A program made the translations under genes and the position numbers. Of a stretch of 36,136 bases of DNA, positions 30,151 to 36,136 are shown in pieces. Source of the DNA: Bacteroidota bacterium (lineage in GTDB: Bacteria; Bacteroidota; Bacteroidia; Chitinophagales; Chitinophagaceae); NCBI GenBank assembly GCA_023422565.1, contig JAFAGR010000084.1:1-36136 (forward strand), in the 5' to 3' direction. The stretch's first letter is position 1; the number at the start of each line of letters is the position of its first letter. The notes under the pieces were generated by a model. That model worked only from the letters and a program-made list of their open reading frames with translations. It was not told where the DNA came from and did not search any database.

Positions 30151-31674
30151 ATGATTTTGGAGCAGCAGGAAACCACTTTATCATCCCGCGTGGTCAAAAC
30201 CGCGCCGGTTCAATGGCGACAATTCAGCTACATTCAGCAAGGAAACTTTAAGGACATATCCCCTGAGGCGATGGGAAAGCTTAAAAAATCCATCCTCGAC
30301 AACCAATTCACGCAACCATTTTACGTTTGGGAAAATCCGAAAGACGGTGTCCTCTATTGTTTGGACGGCCGCCATAGAACACTAGCTATGGAAGAAATGT
30401 CGAAGGAAGGGGTCAATATCCCGGAGGAATTACCTGCAACCTTCATTAGCTGCGTAGACAAACAGGAAGCGGCGCGACTGGTCCTGATCTATTCTTCCAT
30501 TTATGCCAAGGTGAGCCAAGAAGGCCTGTTTGATTTTATCACGGCCTATGAACTCAACTTCGATGATATGAAGCTGACGATGGATCTTCCCGAGTTTGAT
30601 AGCGTAGTATTTGCCGGAATGATTGAGAAGGATGTTTCCATCGAGCCAGTTATTCCAGTTTCCCTTTCGGATAAATTCATCATCCCTCCATTTTCCATTT
30701 TCGATACTAGGCAAGGATACTGGCAGGACCGGAAACGCGCATGGAGCAAGTTGTTCGATAGCCAGGAAACGCGGGAGGACGTGGAACTGATTGCGAAGAG
30801 CGGCCAGAGTTCAGCGGTCTACGAGCTAAGGAATAAAATGCGGGAAAGCCTTGGCCGTGATCCGGAGTGGGATGAAATCATTGAATATGCGAAAAAGAAA
30901 GGCCTTCACATTTACGAGGGCGCCAGCATATTTGATCCTGTCCTAGCTGAGGTTTGTTACCGCTGGTTCTGCCCGGAAAGAGGAAACATTCTCGATCCTT
31001 TTGCCGGCGGATCTGTCCGCGGGATTGTAGCTGGGCTCTGCGAACTCGAATATTTTGGAATTGACCTACGCCAAGACCAGGTAATTGCAAACATTAAGCA
31101 GTGGCAACCGCTTCGGGAAGGAATTGATGCACAAAAGGTGCTATGGAAAGAGGGTGACAGCTCCGTTGTGCTCGATGAAGTGAATGACGAATTTGACTTT
31201 ATCTTCTCCTGCCCACCCTACCACGATCTCGAACAATACAGTGATGATCCCGCGGACCTTAGTAACATGGAATATGATGAGTTTGCCCGCGTTTACCGGT
31301 CTATCATCACCAAATCCGTGGGAAAGCTGAAACAAGACCGTTTCGCCTGCTTTGTTGTGGGAGATATCCGCGATAAAAACGGCATGTATAGAAACTTCGT
31401 GAGTGAAACCATTGCCGCTTTCCGTGATAGTGGTATGGAGCTGTACAATGAAATCATCCTGGTGAACGTAGCGGGCTCGCTTCCTATTCGGGTCGGCCGA
31501 CAGTTCGAAAACAGCAGGAAGGTAGGCAAGATGCATCAGAATGTACTTGTTTTCTATAAGGGAGATCCGAGTAAAATCAGAGAAGAATTCCCAGCCATTA
31601 AGATCGCCGAATCTTTTCTTGCCGGCGAAGAGGAGACAGGAATTATTGAACCAGATGGAGTTGAACGCCTATGA
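30151..31674 (+). CDS. ParB/Srx-like domain fused to a DNA methyltransferase
   Basis: 507 residues. N-terminal ParB/sulfiredoxin-like domain (about 20-120) with LDGRHRTLA (71-79), the GxHR signature. The C-terminal half is a DNA methyltransferase: DPFAGGSVRG (about 282-291) for S-adenosylmethionine and SCPPY (about 353-357) as the catalytic motif, which in this beta-class reads S/D-PP-Y and methylates adenine N6 or cytosine N4. Such fusions are frequent in tailed phages just before the terminase genes. The next gene starts inside its stop (ATGA). Confidence 0.88.
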   Translation: MILEQQETTLSSRVVKTAPVQWRQFSYIQQGNFKDISPEAMGKLKKSILDNQFTQPFYVWENPKDGVLYCLDGRHRTLAMEEMSKEGVNIPEELPATFISCVDKQEAARLVLIYSSIYAKVSQEGLFDFITAYELNFDDMKLTMDLPEFDSVVFAGMIEKDVSIEPVIPVSLSDKFIIPPFSIFDTRQGYWQDRKRAWSKLFDSQETREDVELIAKSGQSSAVYELRNKMRESLGRDPEWDEIIEYAKKKGLHIYEGASIFDPVLAEVCYRWFCPERGNILDPFAGGSVRGIVAGLCELEYFGIDLRQDQVIANIKQWQPLREGIDAQKVLWKEGDSSVVLDEVNDEFDFIFSCPPYHDLEQYSDDPADLSNMEYDEFARVYRSIITKSVGKLKQDRFACFVVGDIRDKNGMYRNFVSETIAAFRDSGMELYNEIILVNVAGSLPIRVGRQFENSRKVGKMHQNVLVFYKGDPSKIREEFPAIKIAESFLAGEEETGIIEPDGVERL

Positions 31675-32366
31675 CGATTGAAAACCACAATGGGATTAAT
31701 GTGCTCCGGGATGATCTTCTTCCCGGCGGAACGAAATCTATCTTTCTGCATAAGATCCTTGACACAACGAAGGATTATTTCGTATATGCTTCACCGGTGT
31801 ATGGAGGAATGCAAATCGCCTTAGCGCATTACTGCAGCAGCATCGGAAAAAAAGCGGTGATTTTCTGTGCAAGGAGAAAAAGCCCGCATCCGAACACATT
31901 ACGCGCGAAAGCTGCCGGCGCCATCATTTATCAGGTCCCTTATGGGTATCTCACCAACTGTCAAGCCAAGGCTACCCGATTTGCTGAAGCAAACAACGGC
32001 CAGGTAGTAACATTTGGAGCGAACTACCCCGTTGCGATTGATGCGATAGCGGACCGAATGCGTAAGGTTACTTCCGTCTTAGGAAAAGAACCGACTAAGA
32101 TTTATTGTGCAGTCGGATCAGGCACGCTGATTAAAGGAATCTTGCAGGGAACAGACACAGCAAAAGTTCATGGTGTTCTCGTAGGTGCAGACTTTTCTCT
32201 CGATGGGACAAATCGGGCAACGTTTATTCGATATCCCAAACCCTTCGACTATGAAAGCAAGATATCAAGCCCCTTCCCTTCCTGTAAAAATTATGACTTG
32301 AAGGCTTGGGAGTATTGTTTAAAAGAAAAGGAAAAGCAAAATATTTTATTCTGGAACGTCTTGTAG
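31671..32366 (+). CDS. Short fold-type II PLP-dependent enzyme (ACC-deaminase/D-cysteine-desulfhydrase-like)
   Basis: 231 residues against about 320-340 for cellular members. DDLLPGGTKSIFL matches the 'GGNKxRK' segment, with K22 as the likely PLP lysine; SPVYGGMQIALAHYCSSIGK matches the 'SNHxxxxAxxAxxxG' helix, and AVGSGTLIKGIL the phosphate-binding 'GSGGTxAG' loop. The C-terminal portion of the fold seems reduced. It is coupled to the ParB-methyltransferase (4-base overlap). PLP enzymes in phages take part in building amino-acid-modified bases in DNA; that it does so here is an inference. Confidence 0.8.
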   Translation: MTIENHNGINVLRDDLLPGGTKSIFLHKILDTTKDYFVYASPVYGGMQIALAHYCSSIGKKAVIFCARRKSPHPNTLRAKAAGAIIYQVPYGYLTNCQAKATRFAEANNGQVVTFGANYPVAIDAIADRMRKVTSVLGKEPTKIYCAVGSGTLIKGILQGTDTAKVHGVLVGADFSLDGTNRATFIRYPKPFDYESKISSPFPSCKNYDLKAWEYCLKEKEKQNILFWNVL

Positions 32367-32399
32367 AAGACTTCGGCAACATTGCTCTTAAAAAAAGCC

Positions 32400-32585
32400 A
32401 TGTTGTTTTTAAACCCAGTAATTAAAAAAGGAAAGTACAAAGTGTCGAAACAGTCACAACGAGCATTAACCATCAGGGCCGAGAGTGCGGTGAAAGCACG
32501 AGAAATCGCCTCGAAACGCTTCCAGGAGGAAGACCCGCTGATGCTAAGTTGTATTTGCATCGAGGCGCCTGTTCGTAAGTATTGA
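32400..32585 (+). CDS. Small basic hypothetical protein
   Basis: 61 residues from ATG 32400. Basic N-terminal half (NPVIKKGKYKVSKQSQRALT), helix with repeated Ala/Arg, and a cysteine pair near the end (CICIEAPVRKY). No family recognised. It lies between the PLP enzyme and a hairpin. Confidence 0.5.
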   Translation: MLFLNPVIKKGKYKVSKQSQRALTIRAESAVKAREIASKRFQEEDPLMLSCICIEAPVRKY

Positions 32586-32607
32586 GCCGTGCGCCTTTGA
32601 AACACCT

Positions 32608-32632
32608 ACGGTGGTCCGACAGCGGCCACCGT
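32608..32632 (+). terminator. Hairpin, possible weak terminator
   Basis: ACGGTGG (32608-32614) pairs with CCACCGT (32626-32632) over an 11-base loop. No T-run follows, so termination is doubtful. Confidence 0.35.
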
Positions 32633-32679
32633 GCCGGCTTGAGATAGTTTATTAATTTGTTGTTCTAATTAATGAAATA

Positions 32680-33054
32680 ATGGAACAACAGCAACGGATA
32701 AAAATTATGGCAGAAACAGCCCAGCACCTCGTCGACCTGATTCAGAAGAGGATGAATCAGCGATTTGCTATCCTGAACGCCCTGCAAACTTCACCCCTCG
32801 ACAATTTGCCAAATGATGTAAAGATGATGCGGGAGATTGAAGCCAAAGCAGTAAGGGCGGTTATGCAGGAGCAATCCGATATCATGGATATGATCAATGC
32901 ATTATTCCCGAGCGTGCGAATAGCACCCTCCACTGCTGTTCCAATGGTATCGGAGGAAACATTCAATGAGATCAAGTCCGCTGTGCAGGAAGCAGTATCT
33001 AAAACGCCGGCTAAAAAGAAGAGGGCGGTGCCAAGGAAATCAACCAAGAAGTAA
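32680..33054 (+). CDS. Hypothetical protein before terminase
   Basis: 124 residues. Helical (AQHLVDLIQKRMNQRFAILN, ALQTSPLDNLPNDVKMMREI) with a strongly basic C-terminal tail (TPAKKKRAVPRKSTKK) that could bind DNA. ATG 32707 is an alternative start. The stop overlaps the small terminase start by one base (TAATG). Confidence 0.65.
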   Translation: MEQQQRIKIMAETAQHLVDLIQKRMNQRFAILNALQTSPLDNLPNDVKMMREIEAKAVRAVMQEQSDIMDMINALFPSVRIAPSTAVPMVSEETFNEIKSAVQEAVSKTPAKKKRAVPRKSTKK

Positions 33055-33527
33055 TGCCTGAGATTCCAAAAGTCGAATTTGAAAAGCGCGTGCGTATTGT
33101 CCAGGAATGGATCCTGGAGGATTGGCCGTCCTCCGACATAGTGACTCAAGTCGGATTAAAGTGGGGTCTTGGAGAACGCCAGGCTAAGCGGTATCTCGCC
33201 GAAGCTCGGAAACGGTGGGCCAACCAAGAGGATGAATTGATCGATCAAAAACGAAAGTTGAAAATCGAATCATTGAAAAAGTTGAAGCGAAGCCTTAAGG
33301 ATAATCACAAAGGAACGCCTGAAGGGGTCCGTGCGATCTTGGCAGTAGAAAAAGAGATCATCCAACTTGACGGCTTACGCAAGCCGGTAAAGCTGGAAAT
33401 TGGGAACCCGAAGGGCCAACCATTTCGTGTTCAGAATGACACCAAATTCGAAATTGATTACGGTAAGCTTCCCATCGCAGTACTTGAACAAATTGTTGCT
33501 GCCCGCCAGCCAATAATAGACAAATGA
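33054..33527 (+). CDS. Terminase small subunit (predicted)
   Basis: 157 residues. N-terminal helix-turn-helix-like region (RVRIVQEWILEDWPSSDIVT, KWGLGERQAKRYLAEARKRW), a central charged helix (QKRKLKIESLKKLKRSLKDN) suited to oligomerisation, and a C-terminal tail. Architecture and its 4-base overlap with the large terminase gene identify it as the DNA-recognising subunit of the packaging motor. No specific TerS family is claimed. Confidence 0.8.
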   Translation: MPEIPKVEFEKRVRIVQEWILEDWPSSDIVTQVGLKWGLGERQAKRYLAEARKRWANQEDELIDQKRKLKIESLKKLKRSLKDNHKGTPEGVRAILAVEKEIIQLDGLRKPVKLEIGNPKGQPFRVQNDTKFEIDYGKLPIAVLEQIVAARQPIIDK

Positions 33528-34966
33528 GTTCCCCGGAAATCAACATTGACAAAGCCGCTGCCGCCCTTTGCCGGAAGAGATTCTCCTTTTTCGTGAAAGA
33601 GTTTTGGCACACCGTGGTGGCTGAAGATTTAGTTTGGTCACCACACATGGATGTTCTTTGCGATGAAATACAGGTTGTTTATGAACGCGTAGCCAAGCGA
33701 CAAAAAAAAGAATACGATCTCATCATAAACATTCCTCCGGGAACTTCGAAGTCTACCATCATTACAATCATGGCGCCAGCATGGTCATGGACGATAGACC
33801 CCTCCCTTCGGCATATTACAGGTTCATACTCTGATTCTCTTTCAACAGAACACGCTGTTAAGAGCCGGGATATTGTTGAATCTGATTTGTACCGTAAATA
33901 TTTTCCTGAGGTCGAAATAAAATATGACAAGGGCCTTAAAACGAACTATGAAACCACCAAGCTTGGCCAGCGAAAAGCGACCTCGGTTGGCGGTACCATC
34001 ACTGGTATTCACGCCCACATTATCACTGTCGATGACCCGATAAACCCTAAACAAGCGGCAAGTCAATTAGCCTGTACAAATGCGAATAACTGGATGGATA
34101 AAACACTTTCCATGCGGAAAGTAAACAAGGCGGTCACGCTGACTGTGTTGGTGATGCAGCGTCTTGCTACCAACGACCCCACCGGCTATTTGCTGGGGAA
34201 GGGGAAAACCAACATTCGACATATCTGTTTGCCTGCGGAACTTTCACCAACCGTGAAACCGGAATCCCTAAAGGAAATATATCGCGAGGGCTTGCTTGAT
34301 CCGATACGACTTAGCCGGGATGTTCTGGATGAAGCGAAAACCGATCTTGGCGAAGACGGTTACGCCGGTCAGATGATGCAAACTCCCGTTAAGGAAGGTG
34401 GTTTGATCTGGCAGAAATGGTTCCGGGAAATTGATGATGATATTTTCCCTCACACATCGCACATGACGCAGGTAGGGAGTGATTGGGATCTCGCCTATAC
34501 CGAAAAGGAAACCAATGCTGCATGCGCTTATTTTTCCGCCGGAAAGATTGACGGCTATGCTTACATATTTGACTTTGACTTCGCTCACCTGGAATTCCCG
34601 GAAATGATCCGTTACATCAAAGCGAGGCGCGGCCCTCATTACATCGAAGCGAAAGCATCGGGAAAATCAGCAAGGCAGGTCCTCGTTCGCAACGGCATCC
34701 CGGCGATCGAAGTGCAGGTTCAGGGCGGGTCGGATAAAATTGCGCGCGCAAAGATGGCCACACCTCCCGCCCAGGCTGGCCTCGTCTTTATAAAAAAATC
34801 TCTTGCCGATAAACTATACAACCATTCCCACCAGGGAATTCTCAACTTTCCTAAAAGCCCGCACAAAGATGTTGCGGATGCATTAGCGCAATGCTTACAA
34901 CGTTTATTCAAATCCTCTCCCATTACATCCAGCGGAAGAAGATCCATTCTTGATGGAATTAGTTAG
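33524..34966 (+). CDS. Terminase large subunit
   Basis: 480 residues. ATPase: Walker A-like PPGTSKST (71-78) with the deviating phage form, Walker B IITVDDP (about 165-171). Nuclease (RNase H fold): first acidic residue in GSDWDLAY (about 317-325), second in EAKASGK (about 376) and third in HKDVADALAQCL (about 446). The protein translocates DNA into the prohead and cuts it. It is complete and intact, suggesting that the prophage's packaging machinery is functional. Confidence 0.95.
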   Translation: MSSPEINIDKAAAALCRKRFSFFVKEFWHTVVAEDLVWSPHMDVLCDEIQVVYERVAKRQKKEYDLIINIPPGTSKSTIITIMAPAWSWTIDPSLRHITGSYSDSLSTEHAVKSRDIVESDLYRKYFPEVEIKYDKGLKTNYETTKLGQRKATSVGGTITGIHAHIITVDDPINPKQAASQLACTNANNWMDKTLSMRKVNKAVTLTVLVMQRLATNDPTGYLLGKGKTNIRHICLPAELSPTVKPESLKEIYREGLLDPIRLSRDVLDEAKTDLGEDGYAGQMMQTPVKEGGLIWQKWFREIDDDIFPHTSHMTQVGSDWDLAYTEKETNAACAYFSAGKIDGYAYIFDFDFAHLEFPEMIRYIKARRGPHYIEAKASGKSARQVLVRNGIPAIEVQVQGGSDKIARAKMATPPAQAGLVFIKKSLADKLYNHSHQGILNFPKSPHKDVADALAQCLQRLFKSSPITSSGRRSILDGIS

Positions 34967-35015
34967 GGTTATTAACATCGTGTGCAAATTTTCTTCCACG
35001 TGAAACAGTCGTTAT

Positions 35016-35048
35016 AATAGCATAGCTATTTTTTTAATAGTAGTTTTG
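35016..35048 (+). promoter_or_regulatory. Promoter with late-type operator
   Basis: AATAG-CATAG-CTATT at 35016-35030, a second AATAG at 35036-35040 (20 bp phase), giving CTATT-TTTTT-AATAG at 35026-35040, and immediately after it TAGTTTTG at 35041-35048, an exact TAnnTTTG box. There is no TTTG -33 box. Start codon 32 bp further on at 35080. Confidence 0.65.
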
Positions 35049-35079
35049 AATTCCACAATACAAACACAAATCAACTATT

Positions 35080-36099
35080 ATGGATTCAGTTAAAGCTACT
35101 CAGTTAGCCTCCGCCGCAGAAATCCTCCAAAACACTGAAACATCAATCGAAAAAGTGTTGACCGATGAGCAGAATGGCGCCATTCGTTCCCGCGTGTTGG
35201 GTGATTTGAGTAACCTCCGAAAGTTTGTTGGCAATCATATTCCGGAGAATCAAGGTGGTGAATCTCGCCGCGTTAAACGATTCCTTGGAAAAGTGATCAA
35301 CAAGGACAAGTTGAAGAAATTGCAGCCCATCCCTGCACATACGCAAACCATCAAAGAAATTTCACAACAACGTAGCGAAGAGGCTAACCAGGTAGCGCAA
35401 TCCGAATTACAAACAAAAGTGGACACTATCTATCCCTTATTCAAGGATATGTCAGTCGAAGAAATTCTCGACAATTATAATGAGTTGGAAATACGTGCAG
35501 TGGGAAAGAAGGCTGGATTACCTGTGACCGAAATCTCTCCTAAGAAGGTGGACGTGAAGTTCATTAAGCAGATCAAAACAGCCATCGAGAAGAAAGCGGA
35601 ACTGGATGAATTGAAGGCTCAGTCAGGACAGGTAGGCGGCGGGGCTGATGTTATTGTTTCCATCACGCCGGAACAAGCAGCAGAAACTGTAGCAGGCATG
35701 TATGATATGATCGGTGAGGAAATGATAGGCCGTGATGATCTTGAATTGAAAGTGTCTAAAGAACTGTGGAACGCTTACGGCCAGCACGTAGCTCAAAACA
35801 TGCCTGAAGAAGGAAGGGCAGACTTTAAAGAAGCTTTAGCCAACGGAACGGCTGAACTCCGTTATGCGAACGCTACTCTTTCTGTAGTGGAGAATGAAGG
35901 TCGAAACGAACTGATCGAAGCGTTTTACCTCGCCAAAGAAAATCATGATGAAGCTGTAAAAGAAGAAGCGCATCACATGAAGATCAAAAGCTTAAGGAAG
36001 AAGATGGAAGAAGCTGCAGAAGCTGCAGGTTTTATCCTGGACGAAAACGGCGAGGTGATTGAAGATTTTGAATCGGGAAACCCCGGATCGGGCGAATAA
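35080..36099 (+). CDS. Unrecognised charged phage protein after terminase
   Basis: 339 residues, mostly helical and highly charged, no Cys. Regions: helical N-terminal part with basic patch (SRRVKRFLGKVINKDKLKKL), a central segment with SVEEILDNYNELEIRAVGKK, an acidic helical part (AETVAGMYDMIGEEMIGRDD) and a coiled-coil-like tail (HHMKIKSLRKKMEEAAEAAG) ending in a Gly/acidic stretch. The position after large terminase is usually held by portal or capsid genes, but no such fold is recognised. Low complexity and charge fit a scaffolding or internal head protein. It has its own promoter with the late-type operator. Confidence 0.7.
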   Translation: MDSVKATQLASAAEILQNTETSIEKVLTDEQNGAIRSRVLGDLSNLRKFVGNHIPENQGGESRRVKRFLGKVINKDKLKKLQPIPAHTQTIKEISQQRSEEANQVAQSELQTKVDTIYPLFKDMSVEEILDNYNELEIRAVGKKAGLPVTEISPKKVDVKFIKQIKTAIEKKAELDELKAQSGQVGGGADVIVSITPEQAAETVAGMYDMIGEEMIGRDDLELKVSKELWNAYGQHVAQNMPEEGRADFKEALANGTAELRYANATLSVVENEGRNELIEAFYLAKENHDEAVKEEAHHMKIKSLRKKMEEAAEAAGFILDENGEVIEDFESGNPGSGE

Positions 36100-36104
36100 T
36101 ATTT

Positions 36105-36136
36105 TACGGCGTAGAGCAGCGGTAGCTCGTCGGGCT
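36105..36136 (+). tRNA. Met-type tRNA, 5' half, cut by the window edge
   Basis: After a 7-base acceptor strand (TACGGCG) and TA come the D-arm GAGC-AGCGGTA-GCTC, G, and the anticodon-stem strand TCGGG with CT of the loop. GGTAGCTCGTCGGGCT is the sequence seen in many tRNA-Met genes, where CAT would come next. The anticodon lies outside the window, so identity is inferred. It follows the last phage gene by 5 bp, as is common for phage-borne tRNAs. Confidence 0.7.

Noticed and set aside
1..36136. CRISPR array
   Set aside because: No series of identical 24-40 bp repeats with regular unique spacers was seen; the repeats found are short operator-like elements.

Overview
The window is a junction between a Bacteroidota chromosome (gene content and promoter style fit the Chitinophagaceae, an inference) and the left 30.7 kb of an integrated tailed-phage genome. 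Bacteroidota hallmarks are a PorW/SprE-like TPR protein, bactofilin beside an AtpZ/AtpI gene, promoters of the TTTG / TAnnTTTG type, few Shine-Dalgarno sequences, and lipoproteins with a surface-export signature. No integrase, capsid, portal or tail gene is recognised, and the prophage continues past the right edge.

Layout. 1-5444 is chromosomal: a PorW/SprE-like TPR protein (cut by the left edge), a short bitopic protein, bactofilin, AtpZ-like and a four-helix membrane protein, an SprT-like metalloprotein, a complete Xre/RES toxin-antitoxin pair behind a readable promoter, and a lipoprotein. At 5454-5476 lies what looks like the 3' end of a tRNA gene followed by its terminator, without the rest of the tRNA: the probable left attachment site. 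5619-9714, all on the minus strand, is a lysogeny module: a LexA/CI-type S24 repressor followed, towards the att site, by two lipoproteins, a small helix-turn-helix protein, a bitopic protein, and a cytosolic-plus-four-helix-membrane gene pair that resembles lambda RexA/RexB in layout.

From 9818 to 25949 the early and replication genes run on the plus strand in tight, often 1-4 base overlaps: small unknowns, an SbcC-like ATPase, RecT, a YycJ-like metallo-beta-lactamase-fold protein, an SF2 helicase, a C5-cytosine methyltransferase with a repeat-built recognition region, a MazG-like protein, a DUF4373-type replication organiser, DnaB helicase, a PD-(D/E)XK-like nuclease and a DUF4942 adenine methyltransferase. 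25950-28658 is an AT-richer insert: a DUF3606-like gene on the minus strand, a repeat-rich intergenic region, and a 616-residue lipoprotein with a DUF3289-like C-terminus followed by a small lipoprotein, read here as toxin and immunity protein.

29578-29766 has promoter, paired stems and an intrinsic terminator and is best read as a small structured RNA. From 30151 the late genes begin: a ParB-like/methyltransferase fusion, a short PLP-fold enzyme, terminase small and large subunits, an unrecognised charged protein, and a Met-type tRNA cut by the right edge. The late operon, the gene after terminase, and one lysogeny lipoprotein share an inverted repeat CTATT-N5-AATAG with half-sites every 20 bp, suggesting one phage regulator for all three. 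All homology statements rest on motif recognition by eye; no database search was run.
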